This document shows, piece after piece, positions 20,795 through 32,879 of a stretch of 64,000 nucleotides of DNA (within the stretch, counting starts at the first letter, position 1; each line of letters starts with the position of its first letter). The DNA lies in contig CM055094.1 of NCBI GenBank assembly GCA_029204225.1, forward strand, positions 11,761,859 to 11,825,858, given 5' to 3'. The stretch is from Diphasiastrum complanatum (taxonomy: Eukaryota > Streptophyta > Lycopodiopsida > Lycopodiales > Lycopodiaceae). A program made the translations under genes and the position numbers. The notes beneath the pieces were generated by a model that saw nothing but the letters and a program-made list of their open reading frames with translations, did no database searches and had not been told where the DNA came from.

Positions 20795-20846
20795 TGATTC
20801 CACAGCAAATCCGCTCACACGTTGCCGCTCCAACATCTCGATTGGT

Positions 20847-20859
20847 GGCTCTGATACCA
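20847..20859 (-). other. Perfect iMet primer-binding-site sequence, minus strand
   Basis: On the minus strand TGGTATCAGAGCC matches the initiator-Met primer site at all 13 positions. It suggests a minus-strand LTR element whose 5' LTR would lie to the right, but the adjoining bases do not end in CA and I found no LTR pair or gag. Confidence 0.45.
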
Positions 20860-21280
20860 ACAAAACGACCCCCAAGACCTCCAATCCGAATTGAGCGTCA
20901 AGAACACAATAAGGGAGTGTAGTAGGCGAAACCGTCCCAACCAAATCTAGACCGTCCAATCTAGCCCTCGAGCACTAGGGAGTATGGCAAATCATTATGA
21001 TGGTAAGCGCTTACCAATCCAACAGCATAACGGCCGCAGGCTCTCAATGAATCCTATGGACACAAGTGAGGGTATATATGGAGAGTAGCACCCACCCTGC
21101 CTGCCCATGCACTGAGTCCACGTGTAAGCGTGCTATCAACTCATGCCTAATTTACTCCAGTTTTGCATATGTACAAAGGTTGGTAACTGCCCTTAGGAAA
21201 TTTGTTTCTCCACTTGTTTTAGGGTTGATGATAAGTTCGCGACATCGGTGTGCCAATGTAACAAAAATGCGAAAAACCCG

Positions 21281-21590
21281 AAAGGTGCCCTTTGACTTAA
21301 GGTGTGTAAATCCCTAAGGCGCCTGTAGATTGAAGCCAGTGAAGAAGGCGAAGAAAGGCGACAAAGACGAAGGTGCCTTACACTGAAGTTTTAGCAAAGA
21401 AGGCAGAGGTGCCTTGGATTAAAGGCAACGAAAAAGCAAAAAAGACGAAGGTGCCTTTAAAATGGCAAAAAGGCAAAAAGGAGAAGGTGCCTTAAAAATG
21501 ATTTCTAAGGCATTCTGGCCACTTGGCCATTGTGTCATTTTTTTTTCGCGAAGTTGAGAAAAAGGAGAAGGTGTCTGAATTACGTTTAAG
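21281..21590. repeat. Irregular array of AAGGTGCCTT-like words
   Basis: The near-palindrome GAAGGTGCCTT or a close variant occurs at about 21281, 21369, 21406, 21447, 21482 and 21567, with related AAGGCG/AAGGCA words between. Spacers are unequal (about 35-90 bp), so it is neither a simple tandem repeat nor a CRISPR-type array. Confidence 0.65.
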
Positions 21591-22344
21591 GCACAAAAAA
21601 TCTCAAGTAAAACATGTGAAGCCCCGAAAACATGTTGTCGGCCTTCGATTTTTAGGATGCTCATTACTTGAACGATTTGTTTAAGACTGAGCATAAGAAA
21701 TCTAGCAATTAGATGACAAATATTTATTGTAATTAATACATGGATGCAATCTATAAATGGATCATCTGGGCACACTCTACGAGATGCTCCATCCATGAGA
21801 CGAATGATTTTGAGCCTCCTAGTTACGCTGTCATTCTGGTTGTAGCTGTCATTGTTGTGCTTCAGTGTAATATAGCAGCAACACGCTTTTCTATCTGTGT
21901 AATACGTATATGAATGCTTGTTGTGATTTGAATGCACTTCATTTCTGTTTGATTGCACTTGTTTACTCACTCTGATCAGAACACGGACGTTTACGACTCC
22001 TCAGCTTCTGATTAGACAATGGCTGTCTTTGACGCCTAAGGAACTCGCATCATTTTGTTGCACTATCAGTCCAAAGTTTTTAACTAAACTTCTTATCAAA
22101 TCTGATTTACAGTAATATTTCAAACCATTTCTAATCTCTGCGGTGGACTGTACTCCTTTTGTTTTTGTGAGTATGAATTAATCTATAAGATCCTATTGGG
22201 CAACAGAATATTCAAGCTACGATTATACTTAGCATAAACATTCTATTAGGTTGTTTTTGCATCTAGCAGCCCATTGCAATGGGAGAGATGTTCCGCAAAT
22301 ATTTCTGCTCTCTTCTCCGTTCGCGTTTGGCATTCTCCCTTGCC
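21591..22344. other. Unassigned sequence
   Basis: No gene or repeat recognised. A minus-strand frame of 183 codons (21419-21970) overlaps the repeat array and has no recognisable domain. Confidence 0.4.
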
Positions 22345-23863
22345 CCATCACTTTGAACTCTCTACTTCACAAGTGATTGAAAGTAGAGATGTTATATTCC
22401 ATAAAGATCAACATCCATCACTTGTCCTTCAGAGCAGTATGCATTCTATGCTAAATGAAAATTGAAGACCCACCGAATATGTGAGGAACACTTTGAAGGG
22501 GTTGAGATCAAGTTACCTCAAGATCCATGAACTATCATGCCTATTGAAGACAATCAAAAGATGTTGGGGTCGAGATTTGAGGAGGAGTCTCCTCAGATTT
22601 TCACATCTAGGAGGACATCAAGAGAGAGATCCGAGCCTAAGAGGCTTTCTTATGTTGACAAAGACAAGCAAGTGGAGCTTGATTCCACCAACTTTGCATA
22701 TTTCATCTCACATGAAGAGCCAAAGGATGTTGAAGATGCACTCAATACCAAGGAGTGGTATGAGGCCATGAAACAAGAATATGAAGCCTTGATCATCAAC
22801 AACACTTGGGAGCTTGTGGATCCTCTATCCAACAAGCACATCATTGGATCCAAGTGGGTATTCCGCGTCAAGTATAATCAAGATGGCGCCATCAAAAAGT
22901 ACAAGGCAAGATTATGTGCCAAGGGATTTGCTCAAATCTATGGACTTGGTTATAAAGAGACCTTTGCACCCGTGGCAAAGATGGTGACAACAAGAATTCT
23001 TCTATCTCTTGCTACCTATTTCAAGTGGAAGGTGTTCCAATTACATGTTTCCAATGCATTTATCTTGAAGAGGAAATCTACATGGAACAACCTCAAGGAT
23101 TTATCAAGGATGAATCAAAAGTGTGCTTGCTTTTCAAAAGTCTTTATGGACTCAAGCAAGCACCAAGATCTTGGTATGAGAGACTCAACTCTTTTCTTAT
23201 CTCACTAGGATTCACTCTTAGTGACTATGATCCTTCCATGTATCTAAAGTTCGTTGCTAGTGATATTGTTATTCTTCTCATCTATGTAGATGACATTATC
23301 CTATGTGGAAGTTGTATCAAATTGGTTGAAGAAACCAAAATAGTACTTGGAAAAGAGCTTTGCAAGATCTAGGAGAGATCCATTATATCTTAGGCCTAGA
23401 GATTGACTTTCATGATGATTATGGTTTTATTTGTCAATCTACATATGCTCTTGTTATGTTGGAAAAATTCCAAAAAGCAAGCTACTATCTCTCTTTCTTC
23501 TTGTGAGGCCAAGTATAAAGCACTCACTACATCAACAAAAGAAGTGCTTTGGATCAAGAGGATTCCATTGGAGCTAAAGTGCATCAAAGAAGAGGAGCTA
23601 CCATTGATTGATTGTTGTAATATCTTGGCTCAAGCTCTTGCAAATAATCCATTTTTCATGCAAGAAGCAAGCACGTAGAAGTGGCACACCACTTTGTGAG
23701 AGAGAAGCTTATTGGAGGAGAGATCCATTTGGAGCATATCGATTCATCATCTTGTATTGCCGATCTACTCACCAAGCCTCTACTCAAGAGTTCCTTCATC
23801 AAACATAGATCCAATCTTGGAATGATTCCAAGATCCATGCTTTTCTAAATTAGATATCTTTTT
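22345..23863 (+). pseudogene. Ty1/copia pol fragment (integrase end, RT, RNase H)
   Basis: It starts near 22352 with STSQVIESRDVIFHKDQH, the C-terminal end of copia integrase. The RT follows: EWYEAMKQEYEALIINNTWE, GSKWVFRVKYNQDGAIKKYK, GYKETFAPVAKM, then a frameshift near 23040, then [35 protein letters not shown] and the catalytic LIYVDDIILCGS. After YALVMLEKF at about 23465 it jumps to KKQATISLSSCEAKYKAL (RNase H), so roughly 150 codons are missing. The element is 5'-truncated and followed by its purine tract and LTR. Confidence 0.85.
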
Positions 23864-23871
23864 AGGAGGGG
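23864..23871 (+). other. Polypurine tract
   Basis: AGGAGGGG immediately precedes the TGTGAAATT start of the 3' LTR. Confidence 0.75.
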
Positions 23872-24305
23872 TGTGAAATTATAAAAAGTTATCTATCATA
23901 GCTTTAGGGGTTTGCTAAGTTTTTTATGTCAAGCATCTTTGTGTAGGACTTTGATAGGGCCAAAATTGGCAAACATGTCAAAATGGTCAATTCCACATGT
24001 AAAGCGCAATCAAGTTTTGCTTGTATTTCCTTCTCTTTCTACTCGAGAGAAAATTGGTCTATTCTCTCTCTCTCTCTCTCTCTACCCGAGGAGAGGAGCC
24101 TAATTTGCCTTTGAATTTTCATGATGTACTTTTCCCATGCGTGAAATTACTTTGGTTATCAATCTATGCATCTATCCTTGCCTCTTTGCCTTAGATTTTG
24201 ACATAGATCTTGGATTTCAATCTAGTGTTGATCTAAAGTGCATAAGCTTTGCTTAGGAGATCATTCTCACACATTAGGGCATTCCCACACGTGTGAATTT
24301 TCACA
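23872..24305 (+). repeat. Probable copia 3' LTR
   Basis: Starts TGTGAAATT after the purine tract and probably ends AATTTTCACA at 24305, giving short inverted termini. It contains a (TC)n run at 24063-24083. The right end is inferred because no second LTR is present. Confidence 0.6.
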
Positions 24306-24399
24306 CTTTACATAGCGTTTTGCCTAACCTCCATTTTTCGGTTAGATAGTAATAAACGATTGATAGTCTAACAACGTCTGGTGGTGCTGCTACACCTAG

Positions 24400-26950
24400 C
24401 ATGCCCACATTTGCAAATTTGTTAGCAATTCAGATCAGCCCTCAATGAGATGAATGGACATAAACAGCTCAAGGTCCAGTAGATGGAGGTAATGTTGAAG
24501 CAAATAAAATTGCTTACCTCGCCCAGCTTAGGATTTCAACCTAAGCCATATGTTGGGGAAAAGCGAGACAAGATGCCCGAAGTAGTACAGGACTGGTTGG
24601 CAAAGTGAAATAGCTACTTTAACCTTCATAACATTTCGAAGGAAAAGAAGATAGAAGTAATGGTTTTGTTTTTGAGAGGTCAATCTTCATCGTGGTGGTG
24701 GGATTTGACCTTGAAACCAATGACATGGGGAGCATTTATGGAAGTTTTTTGGAAGGTGTTTTTGGTAGCTGATGATGCATACTATAATTAATGATTTATC
24801 AATTGTGGAATGGAGAGTAATTAAGAGACAAAATACATACATTCAAATTTTTTTGTATTTGTTGGCCAGGATTCCATAATTTAACATGAAGTAGCTTTAT
24901 GGCAATTTATCCTAGGAAAGTCTGCTAACTACCAAAATGAATGTCAAAGCTTCAAAACTTTGACGGAGTGATTCGGATCACAAAGGCCTATGGTTCTAAG
25001 ATAGTAGCATGAACGAAGCAGCAACAACAAAAGCCATCACCCTCCAAGTCCAAGAAAGGAATAAAACAACTTTGAGAGTAGAAGTACTTTAATGAATTAG
25101 ATAGAGCAGCTTCTAAAAATAAAAATTTGTTTAGAAGAAGGCTCATGAATCTAGCATTTGTTGCATACTATTTCTTGCATGCCAAATGAACTATGTTGCT
25201 TAAAAGGCATAGTGTATGGTAAAAAAGTTAGCATTTTACTAGACAATGGATTGACGGATAACTTCAATTCTCATATTGTGCAGAAACTTAGCATGAACAC
25301 TAAAGCCAAGAACCATAGATATAAAATTTATCTAGCTTTGGGTGTTGAATTGGAGAATTGAGATGCAAAAGTGTCAAATATCCCAGTTTCTATTCAAAGA
25401 CATACACAAATAATTATAAATTTTCACGTTTTAGATTTAGCATGGATGGATGTTATCCTAGGTTACGAATGGTTATTTAAGAAGTCCAAATCTTTGGGCA
25501 TATATTTTGAAAGACATGTACTTTCTTTCAAAGGATGACATAAAATAGTAAAGGTGATTGGAGGTAAATATGTTTCTCCCTCTAAAGAATTTTCTTTAGC
25601 AAGTTTAGTAGAAGTTCTTGATGATTCTATGTATGAAGTGTTTGTTTTGCTTGCTTCAAAAAAAGTATTTAAATGGTTGTGAATTTTTGAAAGTTTTTAA
25701 CTTTGTTGATTTAGATGTAGAGCAAACCAAGAAAGATATGATCATGTAGATTCTGGGTAGTCAACCTATGTCTAGACAATCTTATAAAGTTTCTCAAAAG
25801 AAGGAGATAGAGATTACTAATCAGATAGGAAACTACTTGAGAATGGGACATATTCAACTAGTAAGTTGCCATGGAGTACTCCTATTCTCATAAAAGAGAA
25901 GAAGAATGGAGACGAACAGATGCATGTCAACTACAAGGGTTTGAATAAGGTAACTATAAAAAATAAATGTCCATTACCTAGGATGGATAACTTGGTAGAT
26001 TGCTTAAGTAGGGCCATATACGTCACTACGATAGATCTCAAGTCTAGGTATCATAAAATTAGGATTCATTTAGAGGATGTACAAAAGAATGGTTTTCGAA
26101 CTAGATTTGATCATTATAGATTTTTAGTATTTCCTTTTGGGTTTACAAATGCACTAGCAACATTTCAACATCTGATGATAAGTGATTTATTTTATCCATA
26201 TATGGAAAAATTTGTAGTTGTGTTCCTAGATGACATTCTCATATATAGTCCATTTGAAATGAATGTCATTGAGAATATGATTGAGATTGACTCACAAGGG
26301 TCTCAACAATCTTAGAAAGGTGAGAATATTGTAGACAATATAGCATTCAAACTGAATTATTATTTCATAATGGAAAGATTTGTGTACCAAATGATGAAGC
26401 ATTGAAAAAAAGATTTTTTGGATGTCAAGACAATCCATATGATAGTCATCCTGGTATACATAGAACCCTAGACCTAGTCAAGAGAGAGTTATATTGGCCG
26501 AAACTCAAACTATACGTGGAAGAGCATGTAATAAGCTGTAAACCTTGTCAATTATCTAAAGCTTAATGTCGTAAAGCTGGTGGTTTACTACATCATTTAG
26601 ATGCCCATATAAGAAATGGAAAAATATATATATGGATTTTGTGGTTGGAATTTCGAGGACCCAACACCAGAATGATTCTATTTGGGTGGTAGTGGACAAA
26701 CTAAGTTAGTTAGTTGTGAAGGCTTTAATTTAGCCCAATTTATCTTGGATGAAAGATTATTTCGATTTTATGGTATGTCTAGTTTCAAAAAATGGAGACT
26801 TGAAATTTACTAGACACTTATAGTCGGTAGTTTTCCATGACCTGGAGAACCCCTTAGGTCTATTTCTACCGATCATCCTACATTAAATGGACAAACTTAG
26901 AAAACTAGTTAGACTGACAAGGAAGAGAAAACATGATCTAAATGCTTTCC
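24400..26950 (+). pseudogene. Ty3/gypsy gag-protease-RT-integrase remnant
   Basis: Gag is visible near 24580-24770 (WLAK, then YFNLHNISKEKKIEVMVLFL, SSSWWWDLTLKPMTWGAF). The protease is near 25200 (GKKVSILLDNGLTDNF, from DSGAT). RT spans 25866-26260 with MHVNYKGLNKVTIKNKCPLP, TTIDLKSRYHKIRI, FPFGFTNALATFQ and VVFLDDILIYS. About 60 bases after RT the frame is already integrase: SHPGIHRTLDLVKRELYWPK, then VISCKPCQLSK (HHCC finger). RNase H is therefore deleted. The end of the integrase core (HPTLNGQT) is near 26880. Many stops. Confidence 0.85.
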
Positions 26951-27183
26951 AATTTTAAAATGTTTATGCATGTATCAATTGTTCTTTTCAAACTTTAGAT
27001 GCACTATTAACTTATAAGCTTAAAAAAATGACTTACAATATGTAAGCAAGCGATAACTAAAGAACATAGTGTAGTACCTATGATGATGATGGTGTTTTTC
27101 CTTTTGGTTGATGTGCATGACGTACAATCTATGTCATCCAAATGAATTGTTAGAACTAGCATAAGAGTCTCTTTATACTAGGA

Positions 27184-27215
<32 letters not shown>

Positions 27216-29626
27216 TTTGATACAATTACCAAAAATTGTATGTGCAAAGTAGCATATAAATGTATTGACCACAAATAAGTGTCATCGAAGCTATTTGGAA
27301 ATGAAGTCAAACTAGCATTTTTAATCATTCAAGTCACTCACTGTGAAAGATTTGAAAAATAAGCTATTCTATGTCTATGTTGAAATATCAAGTAGGTGAA
27401 CATGTACTTATTTTTTATATTGTGAATTCATAGTCCAGGTTCTCAAATTGTTTTTTGATGTTTGATTTCTAGAAAAACTTGAAAGTGATTGCAATATTTC
27501 AAAAATATTTCTTTGGCAATAAACCATTGAGAAATGTTTCAATATGGAAAATTATAGGCTAGTATAAAATATTTTGGAGAAGCTTAGATTCCCTTTAAGG
27601 AGACCACCCTAGTTTATGTAAGCCAATTAATAAGCTATGTCAAAAAAAAAAGTAGCTATAATAGAAATGCAAGGTTGAGCCTCCATATAGAATATTTGGT
27701 ACATTACAACCCTTATTAACATTTTAATGTTGCTAATAAAAATTTATTTCAATTTGATTATAAATAAGTTAAACTAGATATCACTAGCATCTAAGGGCAT
27801 ATTTTATTACAATATGCTATCAACACCTACTTGCACATGATGGCTATGCTATGGTAGAATTATATTGGCCTAGATTGTGTGTTTTCATGCTCTCAATAAC
27901 TTATAGATCAATAAAGTCAACCGAAAAAATGTAACTTGAATCAAAGAACATGATATATGGACATCTTGAGTATTGCACTTCCCATTAAAAGATTTTTTTT
28001 TACAACAATCATCTGCACAATGCTATTTGCATGTGAGACAATTTAATGTTGACATACCATTTGAACTAATAATGAAAAGCTAATGTTTATAAAAATCTAA
28101 TAGTTGAAGATGCATTCTTTTCAATTCTCTTTTTGGATTCCGTGAAACTAGTATATCTGTACCCATGCACCGGGATTGACTGACTTTGTGATAATTACAA
28201 AACCATCATTATTTTCAACTTTGTGTGTTACTGAATTTGATAGCTTATGTGAATTGTAGCATATCTACATGAAAGATATTTTATCACTATTAAGTATTCT
28301 AGAATCTCCCAATTCGTCCTCTAAGTGATATTCCCTTTTTCCCAATACCTTTTCTAGTCCTTGATCCTTAGGCTTTACCTCTTTCAACTCCAAACCATAT
28401 AGCAAATTTTCCCCATTATGTAAGCAATGTTTTAGACTTGATCTAATTGAAATAGGAGATTTGAGCTCATAATTGACCTCTTTAAAACCTTGAGCTTGAA
28501 AATCCTTAGTCCAAAAAAATGGACAAAAAACACTTACCACTATGTGGGGTCAGATATTCATTAGCAAGAAGCAAGGTTTCAAAACCATTCTAAGACAAAA
28601 AGCAAGGTTTCCTAAATATATGCTACATATATTTTTATATTATCTAGCCTAAAATTGGTAACATCCATGTGGATTGAGGTTCATAATTCATATTCATACA
28701 TTGTCACAAAAAAGCTCAAACTAGTGGCTAAATGTTTTGATTGGAAATTACCTCTCCTAATGAGCTTGTTTCTTCGTAGTAAAAATCTAAACCAGACCCC
28801 CTTCTGACTAAGGGCGATCCCCACTAATAGTGGACTCTTTTTTCTATTTTAACTCAAAGAAACCACTTGTAAACTTGGAGTCGTCATTCACAATAAGTCA
28901 TGGAGATTCCTAGAGATGAAAGAGAGTCCACTAATTTATTTTCTAGCTCAAAGCCTTGACCTTAGTCTTTTTGTATATAAAATGTGTGATGTTTGTTAGT
29001 TAATTAACCCACTAAAATCCTTGGAAGTACTCTCCCAGTTCCTTTTTGAAGCTTGTAGGAAACTCAACAATCATGTCAACTTCCATCTTTCATGAGCCAA
29101 AATTTCTTGACGAGTGAAATATGTTGTGCAATTATTATGAAGTTTATTTAGCACAAGATCCAATTTTGAAACCTGCGCAAGCGTTTTTCTAGCAACTTAG
29201 GAACCATGCACTTGTTACTACATCATGGTATCCATACAAGATGTCCTTATTCATGTTCACATTCATGGGCACAAAAAATTTCATATCTAGAAAAATCACA
29301 CATTGTTGGAGGTTCTTTTTGCAATTACTTGAGAGAAAATCCACCCTCTCCACCTTGTGCTAGCACAAAATGAGACTCATTAACTCCTCATATGAGCAAC
29401 TATAAGTAAAATTTAATATCATATGCCACCTTAATGTGTTGATTTTCATATGAAACTCATGAACCAGATTTTACCAAAAAGACTTTGATGTTTTGAATAT
29501 GGCTAATAAAAACATGAATATTTTGAAGTGTGGTACTGTGTGCAAACAATTAACTTATAATCAGAGATGCCCAAACTTCAGATCCAGTTTGAGAAGAGCA
29601 AATAGATTTCAGAAAGCTACAAATAC
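26951..29626. other. AT-rich intergenic sequence
   Basis: No gene is recognised. It includes a (TG)n microsatellite at 27185-27213 and a 91-codon minus-strand frame at 28265-28540 with no recognisable domain. Confidence 0.45.
27185..27213. repeat. (TG)n microsatellite
   Basis: About 14 TG units. Confidence 0.95.
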
Positions 29627-29747
29627 CTGATTTTGAGCTTGAGAGTGGCGCCGGGGTTGGCTTCTGCACCTGCTCCTGGCTGTCACTGTTGCTTTCAATT
29701 GCCAGAAATACAAGAACACTTCCAGTGAGTATATATGAGCACAACAT
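29627..29747 (-). CDS. Candidate first exon of an unidentified secreted protein
   Basis: Minus-strand ATG at 29747 opens MLCSYILTGSVLVFLAIESN, which looks like a signal peptide, followed by a Gln/Pro/Ser-rich stretch (QKPTPAPLSSSKS). The frame reaches a good splice donor (TCAG then GTATTT) at 29627/29626. A TATA-like ACATATAGA lies at 29902-29909, about 150 bp upstream of the ATG. This looks like the first coding exon of a small secreted protein gene. I could not find a following exon to the left, so the family is unknown and it may be a remnant. Confidence 0.3.
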
Positions 29748-29901
29748 CCTCGTGTCTTCCTAGATATGCATAGCCACATTGAGCTCAATAGTCTTCATTA
29801 AACCGTAACTAACTAGTTAGTTTCTCTACTATGGTTGAGCAATGCTCTATGAGCAACCATGTAGGCTTACTGAACAAGTTTGTTAGCTGCTAGCATCTTC
29901 T

Positions 29902-29909
29902 CTATATGT
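29902..29909 (-). promoter_or_regulatory. TATA-like box upstream of candidate exon
   Basis: CATATAGA on the minus strand, about 155 bp upstream of the ATG at 29747. Support is positional only. Confidence 0.25.
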
Positions 29910-30034
29910 ACACGAGAGAACTCTTCAACTCGCTGGTCATTTTGACTCCAATATGACACGCCCACAAATTTAAATGAGGACATACAAGAGAAAAATAGCT
30001 ACACTAATCACTCTTCAGTTTTGATAAGCTTTGA

Positions 30035-30956
30035 TACCATGCTAGGGAATGGGGATGTAGGTTTGAAGGATCGGTCCAAATCGAACAATCGGATTGGAAC
30101 ATTCCTACTACTGTGCAAAGGCAATGGTCGATGAATTCCCCCCGTGCGTGCACTACTATCACAATAGGTGAACACAAGATTAAATAAAACTTAATTGCAT
30201 GGTTGTTAGCGAAAGCAAAAGAGAAGACAATGAAGCAAAGCAATAAGAATGTTAGACAAGAAGACGTAGTAGCAAAACATACAATTTTGACAAGAACTCT
30301 GAACGCAATAAAAGACAGTGATTGATTCAGATTACTGTATGGAAATACACGTCAGTTTGATGCTATGAGCACAAGGCAATAGCGGACGAAATCGCGTGCT
30401 CAATAAGATAACTCCACTCTGTAAAAGCTACGAGCTTATTATTGACAATCAATTTGAAGAAAGAATCGATGCATGAAAGCATTTACAGTGTCTGTCTCAT
30501 TATCAACATTAATTGATTAGATTACAATAGTTATCTCTATACAATTTATATCTGTGTAGATGAGTGTACAAAATATGGCAAGGAGCCGTTGTGCCGTCTG
30601 TAGGAGATCATGGCTGCTGCTGTCATTTGCATAGTACAGGGAGTGAGCGTGAAGAGGCTTCTACTATTCGGACGTCGAGAAAGTCGCTGTTGTGGCCAAT
30701 TGGGTAGTCTACAAGTCGGACCTCCTGATAAGTCAGACAAGTCGACTAGTCGAGAGAGTCGATAAGTCGGGTTCCCAGATATTTTGGCCAAGTCGGGCTT
30801 CCCCGATAAGTCGGCCAAGTAGATAAGTCGGGGCCATTCTCTTGTTTGTCTTCAGTAATTGAGTTGTGTGACAATGCATGTAAATTTGCAACATTATGAA
30901 TGGAACTAAATTAACATGGGATTTAGGAGAGTAGAGGAGATAAATCCAACATACCA
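30035..30956. mobile_element. Apparent solo LTR with TACCA duplication
   Basis: A block of 912 bp, 30040-30951, starts TGCTAGGG and ends CCAACA and is flanked by TACCA at 30035-30039 and 30952-30956. Read on the minus strand it begins TGTTGGATTTATC, a common copia LTR start. The flank plus adjacent bases on the minus strand also read TGGTATCAAAGC, 11 of 12 identical to an iMet primer site, so it could instead be a 5' LTR of a minus-strand element. No gag follows to the left, which favours a solo LTR. Confidence 0.6.
30681..30833. repeat. AAGTCGG heptamer cluster inside the LTR
   Basis: AAGTCG(G) or a one-base variant occurs about nine times in about 150 bp, mostly preceded by GAT or CC(A), with irregular spacing. 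Confidence 0.7.
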
Positions 30957-31375
30957 AAACATGGTAGATTGTGAACCTTTTTTTATGGCCTATATTATAT
31001 TTTTCACATGTCTTACATGTACGATTTCAAAAGAACAAAACAATCATCGATTATGATGATTGACCACATCGACTTTTAGTAGATCACTAATATGCTAGTA
31101 AATGATAAGATGGCAAATTCAATCAACTTTTATAATGTAGAAATAAGTTGCAAAGTTCGAGGTCCACATGGATTCACTGCTTTGTTGCTTTTAGAGTTTG
31201 AATGATTGAGATATTAGTTTTAGCTTTGATAAAACTCTTTACTCCATATTTAGTTGTCTTGTTCATTCGAATTTCTAATATAGTAGATTAGTGCACATAA
31301 AGTCAGCTACAATATTGAAATTTTAGAGAATTGATCTATTTAATACATCTTCCATCAATTATTTTGAACCCTAAT
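30957..31375. other. Unassigned, possible degraded LTR
   Basis: AT-rich sequence without coding frames, directly upstream of a degenerate primer-site-like sequence at 31376. It may be a decayed LTR of the gag fragment that follows. Confidence 0.3.
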
Positions 31376-32112
31376 TGATATCAAAGTCATGTTATCAGAA
31401 GATTGATTGTTTGTTTTCAATATTGAGCAATATTCAACTTTTAACACTCTATCTCTTTTACTTGATATTGAAGTCTTAATTTCTAAACCTCAATCTCATT
31501 GATAGCTTCAATGGAAGCTTGGGATCTATCAGAGGATCAAAGATGGCAAGACATAAACCATTGTCACCTTCAAGCTACTCTTAGATTTCAAATGCTTACA
31601 AGTGTCAATCAAGGACACATGAGATATTTTGATCAATTTGTTTAAGACTTAAGTCATAACAACGTGTCTTTCTTTCAGAAAATTTCTTTTTGCCTATAAA
31701 TTGTTAAAAGACTCTTTGATGTTGGATCGATTATCATCATTACGCTCTGCTATCTCTAAAAAAGACTCTATTATGTCACTGGTAGTAGCGTACCAACTTC
31801 CTTTAACAATTTTCGCATGATCATTTTTGCACAAACAAGATTGGCCTTGGAAAAAGTCATATCTACATTACTCCAAGAAGAAACTAGCAAGAAATCCAAT
31901 AATTCTTCTCATCTTGATAGGGGCCATTTGCTCTTCATTCGACCAAGAAAAGACAAAAAGACAAGAAATCTTTTCACAATCTTTTCTATTTTCAATAAAA
32001 GAAAATTCAAACTTCCATTCACAAATCCAAAGACAAGGCCAAGCTCTTCTTCAAACATTGCAAAAATATAGGGCATGAAATTAAAGAATGTAGAAAACTT
32101 GCATTCAAGGCA
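31376..32112 (+). pseudogene. Ty1/copia gag remnant
   Basis: A degenerate iMet primer-like word (TTGATATCAAAGTC) is at 31376-31388. Gag words follow with frame changes: FDQFV near 31630, LEKVISTLLQEETSKKSNNS at 31847-31906, and KHCKNIGHEIKECRKL near 32058, a zinc knuckle whose first Cys is Phe. No protease or pol follows, so the copy is 3'-truncated. Confidence 0.65.
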
Positions 32113-32879
32113 TTAGGACTGTGCAAATTATATTTTAAGATGACATTTTAGGACTAATCTTTGATGTTTTTTATGTCTCAAGATTAACAGAGAACACACT
32201 TGTCATTTCTAGATTGCATAGAAGGATTACATATAATACTACAACACAATGGCCATTTTTTGAGGAGAGCGCCAAAATTTCTGTCAAGATTACAAAAACT
32301 GGTGTGTTTATCAGAAGATGTGATCAATTGATGTTGATATTCTCCATGAAACACGGAATCTTTTGAAATGAGAAATGGTGGACTCATTTTTTTGAAGCCC
32401 TGACGATTTTTTGGAGTTCATGTAAATTTTGAATCTTCAATTAAAAAAATATCTAATTAGTTGTAAGATACTACATTTTGCATATATTTAAAATTTAGAC
32501 CGCTTGATGCAAGATATTTTAAAAATTTTACATTCAAATTGCTAAAAAATACAAACATTAACTATGTGCAATTTGTTAGTTTGAAAAATAATTGTTAAAT
32601 TAGGTGGATATAAAATTTTAGCTTTTTAATTAAAAAAAAGGATACAGAACATTCTGATGTTAATATTTCAACATTTAAACATGTCACAAATGTAAATTAT
32701 TAAAAAAATTGTTTATCTAGCAAATATAAATCATTAATAAATTTAAATAATACAAAGATGTTTAAAAATCATTTCCAAGAAACAATCATTTTTAAAATAT
32801 ATACAATCATCTTTGAAAAAACCTGTATCTGTTGGAGCCACTATATACTCATGAGTAACACCATCTACTACTACATTAT
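32113..32879. other. AT-rich sequence without recognised genes
   Basis: Dense in poly-A and poly-T runs and stops in all frames. Downstream (minus-strand) flank of the methyltransferase-like gene. Confidence 0.45.

Noticed and set aside
21281-21590. CRISPR-like array
   Set aside because: Repeat words are only about 10 bp, spacers unequal, and the surroundings are plant nuclear DNA.
21419-21970. 183-codon minus-strand frame
   Set aside because: Its C-terminal part is generated by the AAGGTGCC repeat array, and the rest has no domain or coding composition I can support.
28265-28540. 91-codon minus-strand frame
   Set aside because: No domain recognised and the neighbouring sequence lacks coding features.
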